DNA from: JAWLFY01 sp964462125
Lineage (GTDB): Bacteria; Planctomycetota; Planctomycetia; Pirellulales; Pirellulaceae
Direction of reading: 5' to 3'
Length of the DNA: 6,479 bases
Assembly (NCBI GenBank): GCA_964462125.1
Contig: CAYWXT010000292.1
Location: 1-6,479 of the forward strand
Made by a program: the position numbers and the translations under genes. Position 1 is the stretch's first letter. Each line of letters opens with the position of its first letter. Positions 1 to 6,155 of the stretch are shown in pieces. The notes below the pieces were generated by a model. The model saw only the letters and a program-made list of their open reading frames with translations, was not told the DNA's origin and did no database searches.

Positions 1-2
1 TG

Positions 3-893
3 GCGATCGGCTTTGACCGCTTCACGATCCGGATCAACAACCGCACGATCCTGAGCGGATTGCTCCAGCAGCTGGGGCTTTCCGACCGCAGCGTCCCGAT
101 CCTGCGCACCCTGGACAAGCTCGCCAAGATCGGTCGCGAACGAACACTGGCAGAAATGGTCGACGTCGCTGGCATCGCACCCTCCTCCGCCGAGGCGGTT
201 CTCTCGCTGGCCGAGTGCGATGGCGATGCCGATTCGGTGTTGGCGAGGCTCCCCGAGATCACCGGCGGCAATGAGCACGCCGCGTCGGGGATTGCCCGGC
301 TTGGGGAAATCTACCACGGCGCTCTCGCGGCCGGTGTCCCCTCGCGGCGGATGAAACTGGACGTCGCCATCGCCCGGGGACTCGATTACTACACCGGCGT
401 GGTTTTCGAAACGACCCTGGATGACCTGCCGTCGATCGGCAGCGTTTGCAGCGGCGGGCGATATGACAACCTGGCGGAGCTGTTCACCAAGCAGCATTTG
501 CCGGGGATTGGCGCGTCGCTCGGTCTGGACCGCCTGCTGGCGGCGATGGACCACCTGCAGTTGTTGCCCGGAGTCTCCAAGCCATGCCCCGTGTTGGTGG
601 CCTACTTTGACCGTGACCACCGCGACGATTACCTGCAGCTGGCGTCCAAGCTGCGCGCCGCTGGGATCGGCACAGAACTTTATCCAGATCCCAAAAAGTT
701 GGGCGTGCAACTGAAGTACGCCGATGCCCAGGGGTTCACTGTGGCAGTGATCGCGGGGGGCAACGAGTGGCGCGAGGGACGCTGTCAAATCAAGGCGTTG
801 GCGAGCAAGGAATCGCGGGAGGTCCCCTACCGTCACGAGGCGCCGGAGGCTTTGGTGGAGCAGCTACGCGCGATCTTGGGCGAGCGGCAGTGA
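3..893 (+). CDS. hisS: Histidyl-tRNA synthetase, C-terminal part (5' end outside the window)
   Basis: Class II aminoacyl-tRNA synthetase that charges tRNA-His with histidine in the cytoplasm. The frame is open from base 3, and the first residues (FTIRINNR) match the conserved strand after motif 2 of HisRS, so the gene began upstream and about the first third is missing. 296 residues remain; the family is usually 420-450 or more. Visible motifs are the histidine-binding loop RGLDYYTG (bases 375-398), GGRYDNL, and motif 3 as PGIGASLGLDRLL. After these comes the C-terminal anticodon-binding domain, starting near PVLVAYFDRD and including AGIGTELYP and a K-LGVQLKYAD segment. The stretch between INNR and RGLDYYTG is long and helical, with KIGRERTLAEM, which resembles the HisRS clade with a larger insertion rather than the short E. 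coli type; that clade placement is an inference. A TTG at base 60 lies inside the conserved core and is not the start. It could share a transcript with purE, 169 bases downstream. Confidence 0.96.
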   Translation, partial: AIGFDRFTIRINNRTILSGLLQQLGLSDRSVPILRTLDKLAKIGRERTLAEMVDVAGIAPSSAEAVLSLAECDGDADSVLARLPEITGGNEHAASGIARLGEIYHGALAAGVPSRRMKLDVAIARGLDYYTGVVFETTLDDLPSIGSVCSGGRYDNLAELFTKQHLPGIGASLGLDRLLAAMDHLQLLPGVSKPCPVLVAYFDRDHRDDYLQLASKLRAAGIGTELYPDPKKLGVQLKYADAQGFTVAVIAGGNEWREGRCQIKALASKESREVPYRHEAPEALVEQLRAILGERQ

Positions 894-1062
894 GCCGTCC
901 CGCACCGAACAGACACGCGGCGGCGGGGTGGGGGAAGCCGGGCGCCGACGGCAAGCGCCATTCCGGTGCCGCCGTGAGACATTAGACTAGTGCTTGGCTT
1001 CATCGATGTTTTCCGCACGATCCTGAGGCGCCGATCCCCGAAGGGACGACAAAGACCGAGCG

Positions 1063-1572
1063 ATGAGTAATGAGACCGAATTTGGTGCCACCGATGCCCA
1101 GGTTGGGGTGATCATGGGCAGCCGCAACGATTGGGAAACGATGCAAGCGGCGTGCGAGATGCTTGACCGGTTACGGATCCCTCACGAGCGGACGGTGGTC
1201 TCGGCTCATCGCACGCCTCGGCGGATGGTGGCCTATGCCGGCAGCGCCGCGGCGCGGGGATTGAAGGTGATCATTGCCGGTGCGGGGGGGGCGGCGCATC
1301 TTCCCGGCATGGTTGCCTCCGAAACGACCCTTCCGGTGATTGGCGTGCCGGTCCAAAGCCGGGCGTTGCAAGGACTCGACTCATTGCTGTCGATCGTCCA
1401 GATGCCGGGGGGAATTCCGGTCGCGACGATGGCCATCGGAACCTCGGGGGCCAAGAACGCCGGCTTATTGGCTGCCCGAATCCTCGCCCTCGCCGATGCC
1501 CCGCTGCGGGAGCGTCTGCAAGCATTCGTCGAGGAGCAAACCGCCGCCGTCCTCGAATCGACGGAACTTTAG
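1063..1572 (+). CDS. purE: N5-carboxyaminoimidazole ribonucleotide mutase
   Basis: Class I PurE, 169 residues, the normal length. It moves the carboxyl group of N5-CAIR to C4 to give CAIR in de novo purine synthesis, as a cytosolic homo-octamer in known members. Motifs in order: GSRNDW (residues 19-24, phosphate and ribose site), SAHRTP (47-52, with the catalytic-type His49 and Arg50), AGAGGAAHLPGM (72-83), PVIGVPV, then SLLSIVQMPGGIPVATMAIG. By alignment from memory to E. coli PurE, Ser20, Asp23, His49 and Arg50 correspond to Ser16, Asp19, His45 and Arg46. The usual GSxSDW has Asn22 in place of the second Ser. The ATG is chosen because it sits at the normal distance before VGVIMGS. The only SD-like run, AAGGGA at 1041-1046, is 16 bases away, so ribosome binding looks weak. 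The gap from hisS (894-1062) shows GC-rich short hairpins but no convincing promoter. purK follows after 3 bases. A run of eight G encodes part of the GAGGAAH loop. Confidence 0.97.
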   Translation: MSNETEFGATDAQVGVIMGSRNDWETMQAACEMLDRLRIPHERTVVSAHRTPRRMVAYAGSAAARGLKVIIAGAGGAAHLPGMVASETTLPVIGVPVQSRALQGLDSLLSIVQMPGGIPVATMAIGTSGAKNAGLLAARILALADAPLRERLQAFVEEQTAAVLESTEL

Positions 1573-1575
1573 ACG

Positions 1576-2751
1576 ATGACCGCAGCATGGAATGAGAACC
1601 TCGCGGCTCCCATCTTGCCGGGGGCGACGATCGGTATGGTGGGGGGCGGTCAACTCGGACGGATGTTCGTCATGGCCGCGGCGCGGTTGGGCTATGAAGT
1701 CTCCGTGTTTTGCGGCGACGCCGCCGACCCGGCAGCGCAACTGGCCCACCATGTCGTCACTGGACCTCTCGATGATTCGGCCGCCGTCGACCGGTTTGCC
1801 GACCGCTGCGCCGTGATCACCTTGGAGTTCGAAAACATCCCAGCGGCGACGATGGACCGTTGTTCGCAGCACGCCCCCACCTTCCCGGCGGCGACGGTCC
1901 TGGCGACGGCCCAGGACCGTTGGCGGGAGAAAACGACGCTGCGCGATGCCGGGTTGCCCGTGACTCCCTTCGCCAGCGTCCGCGACGCCGCGTCGCTGCG
2001 CGAAGCCGGCAACCGTCTTGGCTGGCCGATGATCGTCAAGACGGCCATCAGCGGCTATGACGGCAAGGGCCAGTACCGCGTCGCGGCAGCGGAGGATGCC
2101 GACACGGTTCCGTGGGGATCGGTGGAGCGTTGGGTTGCCGAATCGTTGATTCGCTTCGACCGCGAGGTCTCGGTGATCGTTGCCCGCACCCCGAGCGGCC
2201 GGACAGCGACCTATCCGGTGTTCGAAAACGTTCATACCGACCACATTCTCGACACCACGATCATTCCGGCTGGAATCTCGGCGGCGACCGAGCAGCGGGC
2301 TCGCGAGATCGCCGTGAGGGCGGCCGAAAAAATCGATGTCGTCGGCTTGCTATGTGTCGAGATGTTTGTCATCGGGGAGGAGCTCCGGATCAATGAAGTG
2401 GCTCCCCGGCCGCACAACTCGGGGCACTTGACGATCGAGGCATGTCACACGAGCCAGTTCGAGCAACATGTCCGCGCGATTTGTGATTTGCCGTTGGGAG
2501 CGACCGACCGGATCAGTGGCTCAGCGGCGATGGCCAACCTGTTGGGCGACCTTTGGCTCAACGAAGGGGGCCTGCCGGACTGGGCGGCGGCGCTGCAGGT
2601 TCCCGGCGTGGAACTGCACCTGTATGGCAAACGAGGCGCCAAACGCGGCCGCAAGATGGGGCACTTAACCGCGCTGGCCGACAGCACCGAGCTCGCACTC
2701 CAGCGGGTCCGCACCGCTCGAGACCGCTGTTCCCCGCGAGTCCCGGCCTAG
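1576..2751 (+). CDS. purK: N5-carboxyaminoimidazole ribonucleotide synthase
   Basis: ATP-grasp enzyme that joins AIR and bicarbonate using ATP to give N5-CAIR, the substrate of PurE encoded just upstream. 391 residues, a little longer than E. coli PurK (355). The N-terminal pre-ATP-grasp domain has the GGGQLGRM loop (residues 23-30) and LEFENIP (83-89). QDRWREK (113-119) begins the ATP-grasp. Lys155 and the loop GYDGKGQ (160-166) bind ATP. RFDREVSVI (193-201) and TYPVFENVH (212-220) follow. Glu262 and NEVAPRPHNSGH (273-284) supply metal ligands and substrate contacts. The C-terminal PurK domain contains LYGKRGAKRGRKMGHL. The start ATG is 3 bases after the purE stop, which implies one transcript and probably translational coupling, since no strong independent SD is seen. 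The 15-residue lead before the glycine loop is slightly longer than usual. ATG 1576 is the first in-frame ATG after the purE stop, and the next Met, at residue 21, is too late because it falls at the glycine loop. Confidence 0.97.
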   Translation: MTAAWNENLAAPILPGATIGMVGGGQLGRMFVMAAARLGYEVSVFCGDAADPAAQLAHHVVTGPLDDSAAVDRFADRCAVITLEFENIPAATMDRCSQHAPTFPAATVLATAQDRWREKTTLRDAGLPVTPFASVRDAASLREAGNRLGWPMIVKTAISGYDGKGQYRVAAAEDADTVPWGSVERWVAESLIRFDREVSVIVARTPSGRTATYPVFENVHTDHILDTTIIPAGISAATEQRAREIAVRAAEKIDVVGLLCVEMFVIGEELRINEVAPRPHNSGHLTIEACHTSQFEQHVRAICDLPLGATDRISGSAAMANLLGDLWLNEGGLPDWAAALQVPGVELHLYGKRGAKRGRKMGHLTALADSTELALQRVRTARDRCSPRVPA

Positions 2752-2777
2752 GCTCAGGGTGTTCAGGCCGAGTTTAG

Positions 2778-2794
2778 CGCAGCGACCTGCTGCG
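2778..2794. terminator. Short hairpin between convergent purK and VanZ-like gene
   Basis: CGCAGC (2778-2783) and GCTGCG (2789-2794) form a perfect 6-base-pair stem with a 5-base loop. It lies in the 44-base gap between the ends of two convergent genes, where a bidirectional terminator would be expected. Neither side carries a run of T, so it is not a classical intrinsic terminator. The function is inferred from position only. Confidence 0.35.
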
Positions 2795-2795
2795 G

Positions 2796-3260
2796 TCACT
2801 CATGCTGCGAACGGACCGGCTCGAAGTTCGCGAATAGGCGGTGGGCGAGGAGGCTTCCGATGGCGTAGAGCGTGATCGCCGCCAGGGCGCCGGCGGCATC
2901 GGCCAAGACGTCGTGGGGGTCGGCATGCCGTCCGGGGACGAATAACTGAGTGAGTTCGTCGATCACGCCGTAACCGATCGCAATGGCAGCCACGGCCCCG
3001 AAGCGGCGTAGGCTCGGAGGGCTGGTGGTGACATAGCACAAAAGCAGTCCCAGCCCAAAGAAGGCGACCAGATGCTTCGTCTTGTCGTTCACCTCGGCAC
3101 CGATCGAGGGGGCCGACGAGGACGGCAGATGCGTGCCGGTGAAGATCGCGAACCAATAGACCGCCAAAATCAAGACCGCAAGCCGGATCCGGAAGAGTCG
3201 AATTTTCGTGATCGGTTGCATCGAGGAGCGCCGGATCAGGTAGGCTGATGGGGACGTCAT
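2796..3260 (-). CDS. VanZ-like family integral membrane protein
   Basis: Small membrane protein of the VanZ-like family, named after the teicoplanin-resistance accessory VanZ; most members have no known role. About 154 residues from the chosen ATG. Four hydrophobic segments are visible: residues 25-45, 62-79, 86-108 and 117-142. Family signatures are DKTKHLVAFFGLGLLL (59-74) at the second segment and IDELTQLFVPGRHADPHDVLADAAG (100-124) across the third and fourth, with acidic and basic residues at the membrane boundary. The ATG ending at 3260 is preferred because it leaves a short basic tail (RR, K, R) before the first segment. An ATG at 3221 lacks any SD, and one at 3320 adds a 20-residue Arg-rich extension close to the divergent gene. 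It is convergent with purK (44-base gap) and divergent from the DUF1080-like gene (74-base gap), so it is probably a single-gene unit. Nothing links it to antibiotic resistance here. Confidence 0.8.
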   Translation of the reverse strand: MTSPSAYLIRRSSMQPITKIRLFRIRLAVLILAVYWFAIFTGTHLPSSSAPSIGAEVNDKTKHLVAFFGLGLLLCYVTTSPPSLRRFGAVAAIAIGYGVIDELTQLFVPGRHADPHDVLADAAGALAAITLYAIGSLLAHRLFANFEPVRSQHE

Positions 3261-3324
3261 GACGATTTCCGCGGATCGACCCCTGGGTGTCTGGCCCCGG
3301 CTCATTCGCTTCGCCGCCACGTTC

Positions 3325-3337
3325 AGGTGTTCACGTG
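3325..3337 (+). promoter_or_regulatory. Ribosome binding site that sets a GTG start
   Basis: AGGTG at 3325-3329 is followed by 5 bases and then GTG at 3335-3337. Starting here places the basic Arg4 and hydrophobic core of a signal peptide exactly at the N-terminus. An in-frame GTG at 3287 would add 16 residues that fit no export signal. Confidence 0.5.
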
Positions 3338-4036
3338 AACTTGAGAGTTTGTTTGGTATTGAGTGCGGTTTGGCTCGCCGGCTCGGGACTCCGAGCGGAG
3401 GAGCCGACGAAAGGTGCGACCGACAAGGGGTGGAAGCCGCTCGCGGGGAAGTGGGAGGCCTGCAATTTCGGTGGTGATGGCCCGGTCAAGATTGATCCAT
3501 CCTTGATTCGACTCGGGTACGGCGACCCGTTGACCGGTGTTCGTTGGTCGGGCGAGTTTCCCGAAGATTCGTATGAAATTCGCCTCCAGGCTCGACGTAC
3601 CGACGGGCATGACTTCTTTTGCGGATTGACCTTTCCGGTCGGTGAGGGCAAGTGCAGTTTGATCCTCGGCGGTTGGGGAGGCGGCGTGCTCGGTTTGAGC
3701 AGCATCGATGGGGAGGACGCCAGCAGCAACGAGACGACCCAGTTCAAAGTCTTCGATAACGACCAGTGGTACACGATCAAGACCCGCGTGACGCCGGAGA
3801 AAATCACCTGTTTCATCGACGAAAAGGTGTGGGTCGAGCAAGACCGCGGCAACCACGATTTTGACGTCCGGATCGAGATGGATCCCACTTTACCCTTGGG
3901 GATCGCGAACTACCAATGCCAATCGGAGATCCGCCGGCTCCAATGGCGTCCCCTCCCTTCGGAGCGCGAGGCCGAAACGGGTGAGGCCCAACAGGAGGAC
4001 GATGGGAACGTGGCAGGGACCAGCGGCGAGCCGTGA
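3335..4036 (+). CDS. Secreted DUF1080-like (3-keto-disaccharide hydrolase domain) protein
   Basis: Predicted exported protein of 233 residues. Residues 1-21 form a signal peptide: Arg4, a hydrophobic core VCLVLSAVWLAGSG, and a cleavage site after Leu-Arg-Ala21. There is no lipobox cysteine, so it is probably not a lipoprotein. The mature part resembles a single concanavalin-like beta-sandwich of the DUF1080 group that is abundant in planctomycetes. Signatures are SYEIRLQARRTDGHDFFCGLTFPV (79-102), GGWGG (112-116), GLSSIDG (120-126), NETT (132-135) and a later QWYTIKTRV and ITCFIDEKVW strand pair. Cys96 and Cys107 lie close together and could form a disulfide. The tail after RRLQWRPL is acidic and low in complexity (EREAETGEAQQEDDG) and is probably disordered. 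Some DUF1080 proteins act on 3-keto-glycosides, but I see no catalytic set that proves enzyme activity here, so a sugar-binding role is equally possible. tadA begins 16 bases after the stop. Confidence 0.8.
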   Translation: MNLRVCLVLSAVWLAGSGLRAEEPTKGATDKGWKPLAGKWEACNFGGDGPVKIDPSLIRLGYGDPLTGVRWSGEFPEDSYEIRLQARRTDGHDFFCGLTFPVGEGKCSLILGGWGGGVLGLSSIDGEDASSNETTQFKVFDNDQWYTIKTRVTPEKITCFIDEKVWVEQDRGNHDFDVRIEMDPTLPLGIANYQCQSEIRRLQWRPLPSEREAETGEAQQEDDGNVAGTSGEP

Positions 4037-4052
4037 GGGATCGCGGGAGGCG

Positions 4053-4538
4053 ATGAGCAACGTGGAGGGGATTCTCGATGCCGACTCCCACTGGATGTCC
4101 CGCGCACTGGAACTCGCCGTCGAGGCGATCAGTGCGGATGAGGTACCCGTGGGGGCGTTGATCGTTCGCGATGGCAAGGTTTTGGGGGCGGCTGCGAACC
4201 AGCGTGAGGCGTTGCACGACCCCACGGCGCACGCGGAGATGATCGCGATCACGCAAGCGGCTGCGGCGATCGACGACTGGAGGCTGGAGGGGGCGACGCT
4301 GTATGTCACACTGGAGCCGTGTGTGATGTGTGCCGGAGCGATCCTCCAGGCCCGTCTGCCGCGGCTCGTCTTCGGAGCTTCCGATCCCAAGGCGGGGGCG
4401 GTGAGGAGCCTCTACCGGCTGCTGGAGGACACGCGGATGAACCATCGCTGCCAGATCACCGCCGGAGTCTTGGCCCAGCCCTGTGGTCAACTACTGACCG
4501 AATTCTTCGCCGGCAAGCGGGCCTTGGGGAAGAAGTAA
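4053..4538 (+). CDS. tadA: tRNA-specific adenosine(34) deaminase
   Basis: Zinc-dependent deaminase that turns adenosine 34 of tRNA-Arg(ACG) into inosine, allowing one tRNA to read several codons; cytoplasmic and essential in most bacteria studied. 161 residues, close to E. coli TadA (167). The cytidine-deaminase-like core is complete: HAE (His60 as zinc ligand, Glu62 as proton shuttle) and PCVMC (Cys90 and Cys93 as zinc ligands), preceded by EVPVGALIV and HDPTAHAEM. The TadA-specific FGASDPKAGAVRSL and MNHRCQITAGVLA follow, then a C-terminal helix ending LLTEFFAGKRALGKK. ATG 4053 gives an N-terminus that aligns with E. coli TadA. GGGAGG (4045-4050) is only 2 bases before it and GAGGGA (4035-4040, overlapping the upstream stop) is 12 bases before, so either may serve as the SD. 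Further in-frame upstream sequence overlaps the preceding gene and lacks family similarity. It is probably co-transcribed with the DUF1080-like gene, an apparently unrelated function. Confidence 0.96.
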   Translation: MSNVEGILDADSHWMSRALELAVEAISADEVPVGALIVRDGKVLGAAANQREALHDPTAHAEMIAITQAAAAIDDWRLEGATLYVTLEPCVMCAGAILQARLPRLVFGASDPKAGAVRSLYRLLEDTRMNHRCQITAGVLAQPCGQLLTEFFAGKRALGKK

Positions 4539-4553
4539 GAGTCTCTCCGGAAG

Positions 4554-4584
4554 CCCTCTCCCCCCGCACAGCCGAGGGAGAGGG
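4554..4584. repeat. CCCTCTCCC palindrome (REP-like hairpin) after tadA
   Basis: CCCTCTCCC (4554-4562) and GGGAGAGGG (4576-4584) form a perfect 9-base-pair stem around a 13-base loop, 15 bases after the tadA stop. Purine-rich/pyrimidine-rich palindromes of this type occur between genes in many high-GC bacteria as dispersed repeats (established in general; not checked here). No T-run follows, so any termination would not be of the classical intrinsic kind. It could still protect or end the tadA transcript. Confidence 0.6.
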
Positions 4585-4642
4585 AACAGAAAGCGGCGTT
4601 GCGCGGGCAAATGGCCGCTGCCGCCGAGTCTCGAAACTCCGC

Positions 4643-4667
4643 GCTGTGCCGGTCAAGCTGTGCCGGT
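4643..4667 (+). repeat. Direct repeat GCTGTGCCGGT x2 with a distant inverted copy
   Basis: GCTGTGCCGGT occurs at 4643-4653 and again at 4657-4667, a 14-base period. The core TGTGCCGGT has a perfect reverse complement, ACCGGCACA, at 4760-4768. The two upstream copies could bind a dimeric regulator on one face of the helix, or either could pair with the downstream copy to form a large stem-loop. Neither role is shown. The location, about 170-290 bases before the barrel gene, fits a regulatory or leader element. Confidence 0.5.
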
Positions 4668-4881
4668 TCTGTCGATTGTCGGGGATCGTAGGTTTCTCGG
4701 GCTTTTGCTGCTTCCGAGGCCAATCGAGCTAAGCTTTGCCAGTCGTTCGGTCCGATACTACCGGCACAACGCAATCTCAAACGCGGTTCAATGGCCTGTT
4801 GTAACGCGGGCTGCAGCCGCACCGTTTGGGCGCGTCCGACATCGGCCACCGGTTCGCCGGCAGTTTCGATGGAGGCGCCGA

Positions 4882-4898
4882 CCTGGCGGGGGGCCAGG
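4882..4898. repeat. GC-rich hairpin 40 bases before the barrel gene start
   Basis: CCTGGC (4882-4887) and GCCAGG (4893-4898) pair perfectly across a GGGGG loop. If it lies in the 5' untranslated region it could affect translation or transcript stability. A chance occurrence in GC-rich DNA is quite possible. Confidence 0.35.
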
Positions 4899-4925
4899 CG
4901 AACGTCCATGACTTCAACCAACGAC

Positions 4926-4941
4926 GGTGGAACAAGCGATG
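4926..4941 (+). promoter_or_regulatory. Ribosome binding site that sets ATG 4939
   Basis: GGTGG (4926-4930) sits 8 bases before ATG 4939. The in-frame GTG at 4927 is part of this SD-like element and has none of its own, so the ATG is preferred. Confidence 0.5.
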
Positions 4942-6120
4942 TCGGTACGGAAGCTGACGGCAAGTGTGCTCACGGCCCTGGCGATTCTGGCGGGGGCCGC
5001 CAACCTCCCCGCCCAACACCACGCCCCTCCAGCGGATCCATTCGCGTTCGATCCCGATTTCCGCTGGTTTGAGCCGGTCGACGACATGGACCTGGCCGAG
5101 ATGAGGCCGAAAAAGCGTGCCAACACCGGTTGGTACGGGACCTACGACCGGTTGATGCTCTACGGCGACCGCCCGGAGCTGGATGATCCCAACGTCTCCG
5201 AGGTGTTGCTCGATCGCGGATGGGGACACCGCTACGAACTGGGCTACATGCTCCCAGAGAAGGAGACCGGCTGGGGATTCACCTGGACCTCCAACGCCGT
5301 GAATCAAGCCGACGTCGTCCGACGCGAGTCGCTGAATCGATACAATGGCGACCAGGTCGACGGTGGCAGCGGCGGCGACTTTCCGACCGGGATTCCGTTC
5401 GGCGAGATCGTGCGACAGGAAGAGCAAAACAATCAGGGCTTCAACTTCCGTTTTCACAACATCCGCAACAGCGAAAACTACCTGGACATGAACAGCTACG
5501 AGCTGAACAAGTCCTGGCGGATGGAGCCTTACCACTATGGCGGGATTCTGGAACCGATGGCCGGCGTTCGCTGGACGCGGCTCAAAGACCGCAACCTGTT
5601 CGATACGTACCAATCCACCTTTGACGAGATTCCGCTGGCCGGCCCGTTCGGGGCGGCCGAGCGGGTGACGAGGAACGCCGCGATCACGGACAATGAGATA
5701 CTGGCGGCACAGCTCGGATTCCGCTACTTCAAATACCGCGATCGGTTCCAATACTCAACCCAGTTCAAAGCCTTCGCGGGCGGCAATTGGCAGTCGACCC
5801 GCTCGCAGACGAAAACCACCACCTTGATCTTCAACCAAGAAGAGAATGTCGTCACGATTGGCGATCCGCTGGAGGGAATCGAAGAAGAAAAGTCGACGCC
5901 GGTCTACAGCCGCAACAACGAATTCATGCTCGGGTACGACGTTCGCGGTGAAGTCGGCTACCAGCTCACCAGTATGATCGCACTCCGCACCGGATTCCAA
6001 GTGATCCACTTCGCCCGCGGGATCTGGCGCGGGGGGGATGGAACACTGATCAACGGCGGCGACAACGACCAGGACGTGATTCTATTCGGGGCCACCTTCG
6101 GGCTCGAACTCAACCGTTAA
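4939..6120 (+). CDS. Exported beta-barrel-like outer membrane protein, function unknown
   Basis: 393 residues from ATG 4939. Residues 1-25 are a signal peptide: Arg4-Lys5, a hydrophobic core LTASVLTALAILAGAA, and probable cleavage after Leu-Pro-Ala25. A linker rich in Pro, Asp and Phe (29-60) follows. Then begins a region that looks like planctomycete beta-barrel proteins: TGWYGTYDRLMLYGDRPE (63-80), GHRYELGYMLPEKETGWGFTW, and alternating aromatic/polar strands such as FNFRFHNIRNSENYLDMNSYELNK, GGILEPMAGVRWTRL, LAAQLGFRYFKYRDRFQYSTQFKAFAGGNW, FMLGYDVRGEVGYQL and DVILFGATFGLEL at the end. It is probably a surface or outer-membrane structural protein from a paralogous family. I do not recognise a specific function or a firm Pfam name; BBP7-type proteins are the nearest comparison I can offer. 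It probably stands alone: 400 bases separate it from tadA, and the next gene is convergent. A run of seven G (6031-6037) lies near the 3' end. Confidence 0.7.
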   Translation: MSVRKLTASVLTALAILAGAANLPAQHHAPPADPFAFDPDFRWFEPVDDMDLAEMRPKKRANTGWYGTYDRLMLYGDRPELDDPNVSEVLLDRGWGHRYELGYMLPEKETGWGFTWTSNAVNQADVVRRESLNRYNGDQVDGGSGGDFPTGIPFGEIVRQEEQNNQGFNFRFHNIRNSENYLDMNSYELNKSWRMEPYHYGGILEPMAGVRWTRLKDRNLFDTYQSTFDEIPLAGPFGAAERVTRNAAITDNEILAAQLGFRYFKYRDRFQYSTQFKAFAGGNWQSTRSQTKTTTLIFNQEENVVTIGDPLEGIEEEKSTPVYSRNNEFMLGYDVRGEVGYQLTSMIALRTGFQVIHFARGIWRGGDGTLINGGDNDQDVILFGATFGLELNR

Positions 6121-6155
6121 CGCGACCGAGAAAAGCGGATGTCGTGGGCGCTGGC

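Larger units (their letters stand above)
4539..4938. other. 400-base non-coding interval with repeats and leader structure
   Basis: No credible gene on either strand. Short open frames here lack family signatures and run into the flanking gene in the wrong frame. It contains the CCCTCTCCC palindrome just after tadA, a direct repeat at 4643-4667 with an inverted copy at 4760-4768, and a 6-base-pair GC hairpin at 4882-4898. A promoter for the downstream barrel gene is expected here. Candidates such as TTGCCA (4736-4741) with GATACT (4754-4759) have a 12-base spacer, too short for sigma-70, so none is called. Confidence 0.6.

Noticed and set aside
949..971. CGGCA/TGCCG hairpin after hisS as a terminator
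   Set aside because: Five base pairs, 13-base loop and no T-run in very GC-rich DNA; consistent with chance.
1465..2244. 259-codon minus-strand open frame opposite purE/purK
   Set aside because: Lies entirely under confidently identified enzymes; Arg/Gly-rich shadow with no recognisable family.
3216..3246. TTGCAT and TAGGCT as a promoter for the DUF1080-like gene
   Set aside because: Only three of six bases match the -35 consensus and the spacer is 19 bases.
3323..3888. Two minus-strand frames of 177 and 185 codons opposite the DUF1080-like gene
   Set aside because: The plus-strand product has a signal peptide and family motifs; these two have neither.
3861..4052. 64-codon N-terminal extension of tadA
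   Set aside because: Overlaps the preceding gene, is Arg-rich and has no TadA similarity; ATG 4053 aligns with known TadA N-termini.
3813..4490. 225-codon minus-strand open frame opposite tadA
   Set aside because: Arg/Pro/His-rich shadow of tadA and the end of the DUF1080-like gene.
4736..4759. TTGCCA and GATACT as a promoter for the barrel gene
   Set aside because: The 12-base spacer is too short for a sigma-70 promoter and the -10 match is poor.
4660..4911. 83-codon plus-strand frame in the intergenic interval
   Set aside because: Very Arg-rich second half with no family features; probably open by chance.
4777..5751. 324-codon open frame on the minus strand opposite the barrel gene
   Set aside because: Its protein has no domain signature and has the composition of a high-GC antisense frame; the plus strand has a signal peptide, SD and strand pattern.
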